Part shown: piece after piece, positions 8,732 through 17,406 of the stretch
Numbering within the stretch: position 1 is the first letter of the stretch
How the letters are laid out: each line of letters begins with the position of its first letter
NCBI RefSeq assembly: GCF_014650875.1
Contig: NZ_BMVU01000014.1
Span: 62,001 to 126,000, forward strand
Reading direction: 5' to 3'
Length of the DNA: 64,000 nucleotides
Source of the DNA: Streptomyces minutiscleroticus
GTDB lineage: Bacteria > Actinomycetota > Actinomycetes > Streptomycetales > Streptomycetaceae
Notes under the pieces: generated by a model
Told to the model about the DNA's origin: nothing
Databases searched by the model: none
What the model saw: only the letters and a program-made list of their open reading frames with translations
Made by a program: the position numbers and the translations under genes

Positions 8732-8921
8732 GAGTGGTGTCCTTCACCGGTTGTGTGTGGCGGGCCGCGCTCACGCCTGTACAGCCAGTGGCCAGTGTTA
8801 GGACGTCCGAGCAATCCGTCATCGTACGGCTCCGCGTTCGATTATCGCGCGCGGACGACCGTGGACGAAACGGCGTGAATGCGGCCCAGGGTTGATGGTG
8901 GCACCCGGCGACGCAGAGGAA

Positions 8922-8953
8922 AAGCCGCCGGGTGCGATGCGACCCGGCGGCTT
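8922..8953 (-). terminator. Terminator between leuB and ilvE
   Basis: Perfect 12-bp stem AAGCCGCCGGGT / ACCCGGCGGCTT with an 8-nt loop, followed on the minus strand by TTTTCC; 34 bp past the leuB stop. Confidence 0.8.
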
Positions 8954-8986
8954 GGGGTGACGAGGGGTTCCTCGGGTACCGGCGGG

Positions 8987-10039
8987 TCAGCCGGATACTC
9001 GGGCGGCGAGCGCGTCGCCGATCTCGTCGGTGGTGCGGGCTGGCTGCCCGGCGCGCGCGGCGAGGTCGGCGGAGACGGCGTCCTCGATGCGGGCGGCCTC
9101 GGCCTCGTGGCCGAGGTGGCGCAGCATCAGCGCGACGGACAGGACCGTGGCGGTGGGGTCGGCCTTGCCCTGGCCGGCGATGTCGGGGGCCGAGCCGTGG
9201 ACGGGCTCGAACATCGACGGGTACTCGCGGCCGGGGTTGATGTTGCCGGAGGCGGCCACGCCGATGCCGCCGGAGACGGCCGCGGCGAGGTCGGTGATGA
9301 TGTCGCCGAAGAGGTTGTCGGTGACGATCACGTCGAAGCGCTCGGGCTGCGTGACGAGGTAGATCGTCGCCGCGTCCACGTGCATGTACTCGGTGGTGAC
9401 CTCGGGGTACTCCTCGGCCACCTTGTTGAAGACGTTGGTCCACAGGTGGCCCGCGAAGGTCAGCACGTTGTTCTTGTGGATCAGTGCCAGCTTCTTGCGC
9501 GGGCGGGCCTGGGCGCGGGCGAAGGCGTCGCGGACGACGCGCTCGACGCCGAAGGCCGTGTTGACCGAGACCTCGGTGGCGACCTCGTGCGCGGTGCCCT
9601 TGCGGATGGTGCCGCCGTTGCCCGTGTAGGGGCCCTCGGTGCCCTCGCGCACGACCACGAAGTCGATCTCGGGCTGGCCGGCGAGCGGGGTGGCGATGCC
9701 GGGCAGGAGCTTCGACGGGCGCAGGTTGACGTGGTGGTCGAAGGCGAAGCGGAGCTTGAGCAGGAAGCCGCGCTCCAGGACACCGGACGGGACCGAGGGG
9801 TCGCCGATCGCGCCGAGCAGGATGGCGTCGTGCCGCTTCAGGTTCTCCAGGTCGGCGTCGGTGAGGGTCTCACCGGTGGCGTGGTAGCGCCGGGCGCCGA
9901 AGTCGTACTCCTTGGTCTCCAGCTTCACATCCTGCGGGAGGACGGCGGAGAGGACCTTCAGACCCTGGGCCACGACCTCCTGGCCGATGCCGTCGCCGGG
10001 GATCACTGCGAGATCGATGGTGCGAGAGCTTGCCGACAT
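8987..10039 (-). CDS. leuB: 3-isopropylmalate dehydrogenase
   Basis: NAD-dependent oxidative decarboxylase of leucine synthesis, 350 residues. Visible family features: AVIPGDGIGQEV at the N-terminus, ARAQARPRKKLALIHKNNVL (substrate-contact Lys region), YMHVDAATIYLV, VTDNLFGDIITDLAA (metal-binding Asp residues) and EPVHGSAPDIAGQGKADPTA. The ATG at 10039 starts MSASSRTIDLAVIPG; AGGAG lies 12 nt upstream, which is rather far, but no in-frame start fits better. Divergent from the phosphatase-like gene across 178 bp. Confidence 0.96.
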   Translation of the reverse strand: MSASSRTIDLAVIPGDGIGQEVVAQGLKVLSAVLPQDVKLETKEYDFGARRYHATGETLTDADLENLKRHDAILLGAIGDPSVPSGVLERGFLLKLRFAFDHHVNLRPSKLLPGIATPLAGQPEIDFVVVREGTEGPYTGNGGTIRKGTAHEVATEVSVNTAFGVERVVRDAFARAQARPRKKLALIHKNNVLTFAGHLWTNVFNKVAEEYPEVTTEYMHVDAATIYLVTQPERFDVIVTDNLFGDIITDLAAAVSGGIGVAASGNINPGREYPSMFEPVHGSAPDIAGQGKADPTATVLSVALMLRHLGHEAEAARIEDAVSADLAARAGQPARTTDEIGDALAARVSG

Positions 10040-10217
10040 GGGCAGCACCGTACTCCTGGTCCCACGGGATGACACGGGGTGTCCGCCATACGGACGCCAG
10101 GCGACACGGCCGGACGGGACGGGGCGGCGGGGCGGGGCGGCCGGGGCGACAGCGCGTAAGACGCCGTTCACCCGTATGCCCGGCGGGCGTTGGGGACCGC
10201 CGGGAAGTCTCTCGGGC

Positions 10218-11795
10218 ATGGACACCCCTGACGTCGGCATCCCGGAGCGGCTCGCCCGCACGATGAGCATGGCCGAACAGCACGACTACCTGCGGTCGCG
10301 GCTCTCGCGGCGCCGGGTCCTGGCGACCGCGGGCGCCCTCGCCGCCGCGGGCGCGGCGGCCGGCTGCTCCGGTCCGTCCGGCCCGGCGGACGCGAAGGCG
10401 CCGCGCTCGTCCGCGGCCCTCCCCGGCGCCGCCACCGGGCGCGTGCACGGTTCCGTCGTGGCGCCCTTCGGCCGCCACCTCGCCTTCGGCGCCGACCCGC
10501 GCACCCGGATGCGGATCTCCTGGCAGGTCCCGCTCGCGGTCCGCGGGCCGTACGTGCGGGTGGGCACGGAGCCCGGGGAGCTGGACCGCAGGATCGAGGC
10601 CGAGGTCCGCGCCCTGCGCACCCCGTCCCTCTCGAAGCTGCTCCCGGCCGTCGACCAGTACTACCTGCACGCCGCCCTCGACGGCCTGGAGCCCGGGACG
10701 ACGTACTACTACGGCGTGGGCCACGAGGGCTTCGACCCGGCGTCGCCGGAGCGGATCTCCACCCTCGGCACCTTCCGCACCGCGCCCGCGCGCCCGGAGA
10801 GGTTCGTCTTCACGGCCTTCGGCGACCAGGGCGTCAACCGCGCGGCCGTCGCCAACGACCGGCTGATCCTGGACCGCGGCCCCGCCTTCCACCTGCACGC
10901 GGGCGACATCTGCTACGCGGACACCACGGGCCACGGACAGCGGACGGACGTCTACGACGCCCGGGTGTGGGACCGGTTCCTCGCGCAGACCGAGCCGGTC
11001 GCGCGCACCGTGCCGTGGATGGTGACGACCGGCAACCACGACATGGAGGCCTGGTACTCGCCGGACGGCTACGGCGGCCAGGCGGCCCGCTGGTCGCTGC
11101 CGGACAACGGCCACGACCCGCACGGCTCCCCGGGCGTGTACTCGTTCGTCTACGGCAACGTCGGCGTCGTCGCGCTGGACGCCAACGACGTCTCGTACGA
11201 GATCCCCGCCAACCTCGGCGTCTCGGACGGGCGGCAGACCGAGTGGCTGGACCGGCGCCTGGGCGAGCTGCGCGGGCGGGTGGACTTCGTCGTGGTGTTC
11301 TTCCACCACTGCGCGTACTCCACGGCCCGGCACGCCTCGGACGGCGGGGTGCGCGACGCCTGGGTGCCGCTCTTCGACAAGCACCGGGTGGATCTGGTGA
11401 TCAACGGTCACAACCACGTGTACGAGCGGACCGACGCGATCCGGGACGGCGAGGTGGGCCGGCGGGTGCCGGTGGGCGGCTCCACCGACCCGACGCGCGA
11501 CGGCGTCGTCTACGTCACGGCGGGCGGCGCCGGCAAGGACCTGTACGACTTCCCGGACGGCGTGAAGGACAGCTACGAGGGGCACGCCGCCGACCGCGAG
11601 TCGGTGGGCACCTTCCACTGGGCGGAGGGGAAGGACAGGGTCCCCGAGACCGTGGAGTGGTCGCGGGTGCGCTACACCGGCCACTCCTTCCTCTCCGTCG
11701 AGGCGGAACCCGGTCCGGCGCCGCGGCTGAGGGTGTCGGCGCTGGCGCAGGACGGCGAGCGCGTCGACCACTTCGAGATCGGACGCGGCGCCTGA
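10218..11795 (+). CDS. Tat-exported purple-acid-phosphatase-like metallophosphoesterase lipoprotein
   Basis: Predicted extracytoplasmic phosphatase with a two-metal centre. 525 residues. A twin-arginine signal (SRRRVLATAGALAAA, residues 30-44) ends in a lipobox AAGC (Cys50), so it should be exported folded and lipid-anchored. A purple acid phosphatase N-terminal fibronectin-like domain (about 75-190; RISWQVP, YYGVGHEG) precedes the catalytic domain with GDQG (202-205), HAGDICYAD (Asp230, Tyr233), TTGNHDME (272-275), VVFFHHCAYS and INGHNHVYERT. All metal-ligand motifs of the family are present. ATG 10218 retains a long stretch before the Tat motif; ATG 10263 (MSMAEQ) is an alternative. Confidence 0.9.
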   Translation: MDTPDVGIPERLARTMSMAEQHDYLRSRLSRRRVLATAGALAAAGAAAGCSGPSGPADAKAPRSSAALPGAATGRVHGSVVAPFGRHLAFGADPRTRMRISWQVPLAVRGPYVRVGTEPGELDRRIEAEVRALRTPSLSKLLPAVDQYYLHAALDGLEPGTTYYYGVGHEGFDPASPERISTLGTFRTAPARPERFVFTAFGDQGVNRAAVANDRLILDRGPAFHLHAGDICYADTTGHGQRTDVYDARVWDRFLAQTEPVARTVPWMVTTGNHDMEAWYSPDGYGGQAARWSLPDNGHDPHGSPGVYSFVYGNVGVVALDANDVSYEIPANLGVSDGRQTEWLDRRLGELRGRVDFVVVFFHHCAYSTARHASDGGVRDAWVPLFDKHRVDLVINGHNHVYERTDAIRDGEVGRRVPVGGSTDPTRDGVVYVTAGGAGKDLYDFPDGVKDSYEGHAADRESVGTFHWAEGKDRVPETVEWSRVRYTGHSFLSVEAEPGPAPRLRVSALAQDGERVDHFEIGRGA

Positions 11796-11852
11796 GCGGC
11801 GCCGCGGACACGGGCGGGGCGGGCGGGACGGACGGTGCGGGCGGGGCCCGGC

Positions 11853-11984
11853 TCAGTGACCCGTCTCGCCGCCGTTGTCCCTGCGGTCGAGGGCGCGCTG
11901 GAGGGCGGCGGCGGCGTTCTTGCGGTCGGACTCGCTCGTGCGGGAGACGTGGCGGACTCGGCGGCGGACGGTCGTCTCGGCCAT
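11853..11984 (-). CDS. Conserved-looking 43-residue basic protein
   Basis: Short frame with a good ribosome site (AAGGAG 10 nt before the ATG at 11984). The product begins MAETTVRRRVRHVSRTSES and is Arg-rich at the N-terminus, then forms a predicted helix (KNAAAALQRALDRR) and ends at TGA. G/C at third positions fits a real gene. Function unknown; the basic, helical make-up would suit nucleic-acid binding, but that is a guess. Converges on the phosphatase-like gene, 57 bp apart. Confidence 0.65.
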   Translation of the reverse strand: MAETTVRRRVRHVSRTSESDRKNAAAALQRALDRRDNGGETGH

Positions 11985-12465
11985 GGGGGATCGACTCCTT
12001 CGAGGAACGCGGGAGTGCAGCGGCGGACTACGAGCCCTCCCCGCCGCCACGCACCGGGCGCGGGGGGCGGCTCCCCGAAGGGGCGGGGGCCGGTGCCGCA
12101 GGGGTCGCCTGCCTCGGGCTCCGGCGCGCTGCCGCCCATCGCTGGGTCGAGCGATTCGTTCGGCTCCTACAAAGCTAGGCGACGAAGGAGTGCCTGTCTC
12201 CACAATTAGTCGGGCTTCCTACTATCTGAGACGGTGGCTTCGGTCACACCGCTCTGACCTGCAACTGCGGCACTCCGCTCGCCTGTTCGACGGGTCGCCG
12301 CGCGGGCGTGTCCCGGTACCGGCCGCGGTCCTCGCGCGCATGCCGGCCGCCTCTGCGCCCGCGCCCCGCGCGGGTGTCCCCGCGGCGCCTGTGGCCCCGT
12401 ACTCAGCGCGGGGTTGAGTACACGTGCGGTGCCGCCGGGGCGGATCCGGCGGCAGAGTCGACGGT
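11985..12465. other. Intergenic stretch, no gene recognised
   Basis: 481 bp between the divergent 43-residue gene and the membrane-protein gene. All frames are poor in start signals or run on the wrong codon bias. An AT-richer patch at about 12165-12235 (CTACAAAGCTAGG, CACAATTAGTCGGG, TACTATCTGAG) stands out and may hold promoters for the flanking genes; I see no RNA gene or strong hairpin. Confidence 0.4.
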
Positions 12466-13278
12466 ATGGAAGGACTTCACGCTCTCGGTCTCCGGTACGC
12501 GAGCGGGGCGTCCCGCGTGCGGGGCGTGCTCGCCCGGCGCGGGGTTTCGCCGGTGGCGGCGGGCGTGCTGTGCGCCGCGGGCGCGGCCACCGCCCTCGCC
12601 CTGCTGCCGGCTCCCCTCGCCGCCCTGCCCGTGCTCGTCCTGCTGGCGGTGCGGCTGCTGTGTGCCGGACCCGGCGGCCCGGCCCCGCCCGGCGGGGCGG
12701 GGCCGCGCGGCGGGGCGGGGCCGCGCGGCGGGGCGTACGGCCTGCCGGCCGGGGGCGCCGCCGACCTGCTGCTGCTCGCGGGCTTCGTGACCCGCGCCCC
12801 GCTGTGGCTGGTGACGCTCGCCGCGCTGTGCGCGACGGTCGCGTCGTGGGCCGCGCTGGCGGGCGCGGCGACCGGGGCGGTCCGCACCGCGCGACGCCCC
12901 TCCGGAACGGCGGCGCTGTCCGCGGCGGCCGTGCTGGCGGCGGCCACGGGCCTGGCCGGTCCCGCGCTGTGGGCGGTGGCCGCGGGGGCGCTCGCTCTCG
13001 CGGCGGTCCGCGTGGCACGGCTCGGGCGGGAGCCCGGGACCGCCCGCGCGGAGCGGCCGGGCGCCGCGGGGGTGCGGCACGCGCGCGAGCGCGAGGACCG
13101 GGCGGTGCGGCGCGACCGCGCCCGCGGGCCGGTGCCGCGCCCGCATCCGGAGCACCCCGCGGCGCCCCCGGACGACGAGCGCATAGAGCACGCCCGGGTG
13201 CCGGACGGCGCCGGCCACCGGACCCGGACGGGCGCGACGCCCGGGTTCCCGCACGGAAACCGCCCCCGGCCCCGGTGA
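12466..13278 (+). CDS. Hypothetical integral membrane protein with charged C-terminal tail
   Basis: 270 residues, not recognised. Hydrophobic segments at about 26-66 (two helices), 96-135 and 140-185 suggest four or more membrane spans; residues about 205-270 form a hydrophilic Arg/Pro/His-rich tail likely in the cytoplasm. Residues 67-90 are a Gly/Pro/Arg linker encoded by a short near-tandem GC repeat (around 12690-12740). Start MEGLHALGLRYASGASRVRG resembles membrane proteins near proline genes in other Streptomyces, from memory. No CDP-alcohol phosphotransferase DG...AR motif was seen. Third-position GC supports coding on this strand, though other frames also stay open. Confidence 0.65.
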   Translation: MEGLHALGLRYASGASRVRGVLARRGVSPVAAGVLCAAGAATALALLPAPLAALPVLVLLAVRLLCAGPGGPAPPGGAGPRGGAGPRGGAYGLPAGGAADLLLLAGFVTRAPLWLVTLAALCATVASWAALAGAATGAVRTARRPSGTAALSAAAVLAAATGLAGPALWAVAAGALALAAVRVARLGREPGTARAERPGAAGVRHAREREDRAVRRDRARGPVPRPHPEHPAAPPDDERIEHARVPDGAGHRTRTGATPGFPHGNRPRPR

Positions 13279-13306
13279 CCGAACCGGGGACGGGGGCGGA
13301 GCACTG

Positions 13307-13335
13307 GCCCGGACCGGCCTGAACACGGTCCGGGC
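13307..13335. terminator. Bidirectional terminator between convergent genes
   Basis: GCCCGGACCG (13307-13316) and CGGTCCGGGC (13326-13335) form a perfect 10-bp stem with a 9-nt loop between the membrane-protein stop and the pruA stop. Confidence 0.7.
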
Positions 13336-13343
13336 GCGGGCGG

Positions 13344-14975
13344 TCAGCCCATGTGCGGGTAGGTGTAGTCGGTCGGCGGGACCAGCGTCTCCTTGATGGC
13401 GCGGGTGAGCGTCCAGCGCATCAGGTTCTGCGGGGCACCCGCCTTGTCGTTGGTGCCGGAGGCGCGGCCGCCGCCGAAGGGCTGCTGGCCGACGACGGCG
13501 CCGGTCGACTTGTCGTTGATGTAGAAGTTGCCGGCCGCGTAGCGCAGCTTGTCCATCGTGTACGCCGCCGCCGCGCGGTCGTTCGCGATGACCGAGCCGG
13601 TGAGCGCGTAGTCGGACACCGACTCCATCTGGGTCAGCATCTCGTCGTACTTCTCGTCCTCGTAGACGTGCACGGCGAGGATCGGGCCGAAGTACTCGGT
13701 GGTGAAGACCTCGTTCTCCGGGTCGGTGCACTCGATCACGGTCGGGCGCACGAACCAGCCCACCGAGTCGTCGTACGTGCCGCCCGCGACGATCGTGCAG
13801 GCCGGGTCGGACTTCGCCCGGTCGATGGCGGCCTTGTTCTTGGCGAAGGCGCGCTCGTCGATGACCGCGCCGATGAAGTTCGACAGGTCGGTGACGTCGC
13901 CCATGGCGATCCCGTCGACCTCGGCCGCGAACTCCTCCTTGAAGCCGGAGTTCCAGATCGAGGCCGGGATGTACGCGCGGGAGGTCGCCGAGCACTTCTG
14001 GCCCTGGTACTCGAAGGCACCGCGGGTCAGGGCGGTCTTGAGGACGGCGCGGTCGGCGCTCGGGTGCGCGACGACGAAGTCCTTGCCGCCGGTCTCGCCG
14101 ACCAGGCGCGGGTAGGTGCGGTACTTCTCGATGTTGTTGCCGACCGTCTTCCACAGGTGCTGGAAGGTCCTGGTCGAGCCGGTGAAGTGGATGCCGGCCA
14201 GGTCGCGGTGGTTCAGGGCGACCTCGGAGACCGCGATGCCGTCGCCGGTGACGAGGTTGATGACGCCCTTGGGCAGGCCCGCCTCCTCCAGGAGGCGCAT
14301 CATCAGCACGGCGGCGTGGGTCTGCGTCGGGGACGGCTTCCACACCACGACGTTGCCCATGAGGGCGGGCGCGGTCGGCAGGTTGGCCGCGATGGCCGTG
14401 AAGTTGAACGGCGTGATCGCGTAGACGAAGCCCTCCAGCGGGCGGTGGTCCAGTCGGTTCCACACGCCCGGCGCGTTGGCCGGGGGCTGCTCGGCGAGCA
14501 GGTCGCGGGCGTACTTCACGTTGAAGCGCCAGAAGTCGACGAGCTCGCAGGGGCTGTCGATCTCGGCCTGCTGGGCGGTCTTGGACTGCCCCAGCATGGT
14601 GGAGGCGGCGATCGTCTCGCGCCAGGGGCCCGAGAGCAGCTCGGCGGCGCGCAGGATGATCGCGGCGCGGTCGTCGAAGGACATCGCGCGCCAGGCCGGG
14701 GCGGCGGCCAGCGCCGCGTCGATCGCGTCCTGGGCGTCCTGCTGCGTGGCGTGCGCGCCGGTGCCGAGGACGGCCTTGTGGTTGTGCGGCTGCACGACGT
14801 CGAACCGCTCGCCGCCGCCGAGCCGCTTCTCGCCGCCGATGGTCATCACCAGCTCGATCGGGTTCTCGGCCAGTTCCTTGAGCTTGGCCTCCAGGCGGGC
14901 GCGCTCGGGCGAGCCGGGGGCGTAGCCGTGCACCGGCTCGTTGACGGGGGTGGGGACCTGGGTCACAGCGTCCAT
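13344..14975 (-). CDS. pruA: L-glutamate gamma-semialdehyde (1-pyrroline-5-carboxylate) dehydrogenase
   Basis: Second step of proline catabolism: oxidises glutamate semialdehyde to glutamate with NAD+. 543 residues, standard for the monofunctional P5CDH family. Aldehyde dehydrogenase motifs: ITPFNFTAI (Asn191), GIHFTGSTRTF, LVGETGGKDF (general base Glu294) and EYQGQKCSATSR (nucleophile Cys328). ATG 14975 has AAGGAG 11 nt upstream. Proline dehydrogenase lies 38 bp upstream in the same direction, so the two form an operon read from the PRODH promoter. Confidence 0.96.
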   Translation of the reverse strand: MDAVTQVPTPVNEPVHGYAPGSPERARLEAKLKELAENPIELVMTIGGEKRLGGGERFDVVQPHNHKAVLGTGAHATQQDAQDAIDAALAAAPAWRAMSFDDRAAIILRAAELLSGPWRETIAASTMLGQSKTAQQAEIDSPCELVDFWRFNVKYARDLLAEQPPANAPGVWNRLDHRPLEGFVYAITPFNFTAIAANLPTAPALMGNVVVWKPSPTQTHAAVLMMRLLEEAGLPKGVINLVTGDGIAVSEVALNHRDLAGIHFTGSTRTFQHLWKTVGNNIEKYRTYPRLVGETGGKDFVVAHPSADRAVLKTALTRGAFEYQGQKCSATSRAYIPASIWNSGFKEEFAAEVDGIAMGDVTDLSNFIGAVIDERAFAKNKAAIDRAKSDPACTIVAGGTYDDSVGWFVRPTVIECTDPENEVFTTEYFGPILAVHVYEDEKYDEMLTQMESVSDYALTGSVIANDRAAAAYTMDKLRYAAGNFYINDKSTGAVVGQQPFGGGRASGTNDKAGAPQNLMRWTLTRAIKETLVPPTDYTYPHMG

Positions 14976-15013
14976 GGGTTCCGTAACTCCTTAACTGAGC
15001 GGTGTGGGTGGAC

Positions 15014-15994
15014 TCAGCCCTTGCTGACCATCGAGCGGAGGAAGAAGCGCAGGTTCGCGGGCTTCTCCGCCAGACGGCGCATGAAGTAGCCGTACCAGTC
15101 GGTGCCGTAGGCGGTGTAGACCCGCATGCGGTGGCCCTCGGCGGCGAGCCGCAGGTGCTCCTCCTCGCGGATGCCGTACAGCATCTGGAACTCGTACTCG
15201 TCGGGCTTGCGCCCGGCGCGGCGCGCGAGCTCCTGGGCGATGGAGATCAGGCGCGGGTCGTGGGAGCCGACCATCGGGTAGCCGTCGCCCTCCATCAGCG
15301 TGCGCAGGATCCGCACGTACGCCTTGTCGATCTCGGCGGCGTTCTGGTACGCGACCGAGGCGGGCTCCTTGTAGGCACCCTTCACCAGGCGAACGCGGCT
15401 GCCGGCCGCGGCGAGGCGGCGGGCGTCGGCCTCGGTGCGGAACAGGTAGGCCTGGATCACGCAGCCGGTCTGCGGGAAGTCCTTCCGCAGCTCCTCGTGG
15501 ATCGCGAACATCGAGTCGAGGGTGGTGTGGTCCTCCGCGTCCAGGGTCACCGTGGTGCCGATGCGCGCGGCGGCCTCGACGACGGGCCGGACGTTGGCGA
15601 GGGCCAGGTCGTGACCGCTCTGGAATGCGGGGGCGGGCCCGGAGGGCCCTCCGTCGAGGGCGGTGGCGGGAGACGGGAGGGCCTGGCCGAACATGGAGAG
15701 CTTGACGGACATCTCGGCCCGCTCCCCCAGGCTCAGCATCTCCAGGCGGTCGATCAGCTCCAGGTACGCGTCCCGGGCCGCGGCGGCCTGCTCGGGCGAG
15801 GTGATGTCCTCGCCGACGACGTCCATGGTGACCTCGAGGCCCTTGCCGGTCAGGTCCTCGATCACGGGCACGATCCGGTCGACGGTCTCACCGGGGATGA
15901 AGCGGTCGACGACCGGCTTGGTCACCGGGGCCGCCGACACGAGCCGGCGCATGCGGTCGCTGCGCGACGCGGCGAGAATCACGGGACCCAGCAC
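15014..15994 (-). CDS. Proline dehydrogenase
   Basis: FAD enzyme that oxidises proline to P5C, first gene of the proline-use operon. 326 residues. PRODH barrel features: VTLDAEDHTTLDSMFAIH, CVIQAYLFRTEADARRL, VRLVKGAYKEPASVAY (substrate Lys region), GSHDPRLI and the C-terminal YTAYGTDWYGYFMRRLAE. GTG at 15994 is chosen because GGAGG lies 6 nt upstream. A Ser/Pro/Gly-rich loop of roughly 20 residues (PSPATALDGGPSGPAPAFQS) between the substrate-barrel strands is longer than I expect for this family. Divergent from the PucR-type regulator, its likely activator. Confidence 0.93.
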   Translation of the reverse strand: MLGPVILAASRSDRMRRLVSAAPVTKPVVDRFIPGETVDRIVPVIEDLTGKGLEVTMDVVGEDITSPEQAAAARDAYLELIDRLEMLSLGERAEMSVKLSMFGQALPSPATALDGGPSGPAPAFQSGHDLALANVRPVVEAAARIGTTVTLDAEDHTTLDSMFAIHEELRKDFPQTGCVIQAYLFRTEADARRLAAAGSRVRLVKGAYKEPASVAYQNAAEIDKAYVRILRTLMEGDGYPMVGSHDPRLISIAQELARRAGRKPDEYEFQMLYGIREEEHLRLAAEGHRMRVYTAYGTDWYGYFMRRLAEKPANLRFFLRSMVSKG

Positions 15995-16157
15995 GGGGCA
16001 CCTCCAGGCAGACGGGCGAGAAGGCCGGCACCCGACGGGACGGGCACGGCACGGAGAACCACCGTGAAATCTAAGAATCCCCCTGATCGTCTGCCATCGA
16101 CAGCTGTCACGCATCCGTGCCCCGTATCCCAGACATCTGTATGAAGGGGGCACGGAA
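15995..16157. promoter_or_regulatory. Control region between proline dehydrogenase and PucR-type regulator
   Basis: 163 bp between divergent starts. It includes a perfect 10-bp palindrome GACAGCTGTC (16099-16108) and, nearby, the less regular AGACATCTGT (16131-16140). Binding by the adjacent PucR-family protein is inferred from position. Confidence 0.4.
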
Positions 16158-17399
16158 ATGCGGGAGAATGCCCGGGTGAAGGGCGAGCACAAGGGTGACT
16201 ACCAGGAGCTGATCGACGAGATCTCGGAGCTCCTGGGCGCTCCCGCGACACTGGAGAGCCGGGACTTCGAGCTGATCGCCTTCGGCGCGTACGACGGCGA
16301 GGGCGAGTTCGACGCGTCCGCGCTCGACCCGGTGCGCGCCCGCTCGATCCTCACCCGCCGCTCCACCCCCGCCGTCCGCGCCTGGTTCGAGGGGTTCGGC
16401 ATCGCGCGCGCGACCGGCCCGGTCCGCATCCCGCCGACGCCGGAGGCGGGCGTCCACCGGGGCCGCGTCTGCCTGCCCGTGCGCCACCGGGGCGTCGTCC
16501 TCGGCTACGTCTGGCTGCTCGGCGACCCGGCGCCCACCGAGCAGCAGCTGTCGGCGGCGATGGAGGTGACCGGGCGGATCGGCGCACTGCTGGCGGACGA
16601 GGCGCAGGCGGGCGCGGACCTGACCCGGGAGCTGCGGGAGGCGCTGACCGCGGAGGGCGGCTGGCGGCGCGACATGGCGGTGGCCGCGCTGCGCACCGCG
16701 CTGGGCCCGCGCGGCGAGGGGCTGCACGCCGTGGTGTGCGTGGCGCCCTGGCCCTCGGCCGACCCGGACGACGCCCCGTCGGCGCGCGCGGTGCCGGGCG
16801 CGACGGCGCTGTGCACGGTGCCGTGGGACACGGCGGGCCAGGCGCTGGCGCTGCTGGTGCGGCTGCGGTCGCCGGAGGCGCCGGGGCCGGCCGTGTCGGC
16901 GGCGTCCCGGCTGCTGAAGGAGGCGGAGGCGGCGGCCGGAGAGCGCCGGGCGCCGCGGACGGCGCCGGCCGCGGGACGCGCGCCGCGGCGCGCGGCGGCG
17001 GGGGTCGGGGCGGCCCGGACCGGGCTCGGCGAACTGGGCGCCGCCTGGCGGGAGGCGTCGGCCGCGGCCCGCGCGGCCCTCGCCGAACCGGCCCTGGGCC
17101 CGGTCGCCGAGTGGGCCTCCATCGGCCCGTTCCGGCTGCTCACGGCGCTGCCCCCGGAGGTCTCCCGGGACCCCGCGGTCCGGGTGCTCCTCGCACCGGC
17201 CCATCGGGAGCTGGCCCGCACCGCCGAGGTGTACCTGGACCGCGCGGGCCAGGCCGGCCGCACCGCCGCCGAGCTGGGCATCCACCGCCAGACGCTGTAC
17301 TACCGGCTCTCCCGCGTCGAGCAGCTCACGGGCCTCGACCTGGACGACGGCGAGCACCGGCTGCTGCTGCACATGGCCTTGAAGGCGGCCCGGCTCTGA
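16158..17399 (+). CDS. PucR-family transcriptional regulator, probable proline-catabolism activator
   Basis: 413 residues. The C-terminal PucR helix-turn-helix is clear: TAAELGIHRQTLYYRLSRVEQLTGLDL (about 372-398). The N-terminal region (VCLPVRHRGVVLGYVWLLG) looks like a GAF/PAS-type ligand domain; a Pro/Ala/Arg-rich linker sits at about 255-285. Members of this family next to PRODH/P5CDH genes (PutR of Bacillus, PruR of mycobacteria) activate them in response to proline, so the same role is inferred here. The ATG at 16158 has GGGGG upstream; a GTG at 16176 preceded by GGGAG at 9-nt spacing is an equally plausible start. Confidence 0.88.
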   Translation: MRENARVKGEHKGDYQELIDEISELLGAPATLESRDFELIAFGAYDGEGEFDASALDPVRARSILTRRSTPAVRAWFEGFGIARATGPVRIPPTPEAGVHRGRVCLPVRHRGVVLGYVWLLGDPAPTEQQLSAAMEVTGRIGALLADEAQAGADLTRELREALTAEGGWRRDMAVAALRTALGPRGEGLHAVVCVAPWPSADPDDAPSARAVPGATALCTVPWDTAGQALALLVRLRSPEAPGPAVSAASRLLKEAEAAAGERRAPRTAPAAGRAPRRAAAGVGAARTGLGELGAAWREASAAARAALAEPALGPVAEWASIGPFRLLTALPPEVSRDPAVRVLLAPAHRELARTAEVYLDRAGQAGRTAAELGIHRQTLYYRLSRVEQLTGLDLDDGEHRLLLHMALKAARL

Positions 17400-17406
17400 C
17401 GCCCGC

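Noticed and set aside
8731..8820. Short minus-strand frame before ilvE as a leader peptide
   Set aside because: It has no ribosome site, no run of branched-chain codons and no terminator between it and ilvE.
3563..8878. A 1,771-codon plus-strand frame spanning GH30, cimA and ilvE
   Set aside because: Product is low-complexity and it crosses three well-defined genes on other frames; an artefact of base composition.
12206..14463. Long minus-strand frames across the membrane-protein gene and pruA
   Set aside because: Codon bias and ribosome sites favour the plus-strand membrane protein and the separate pruA frame; the long frames lack starts and domains.
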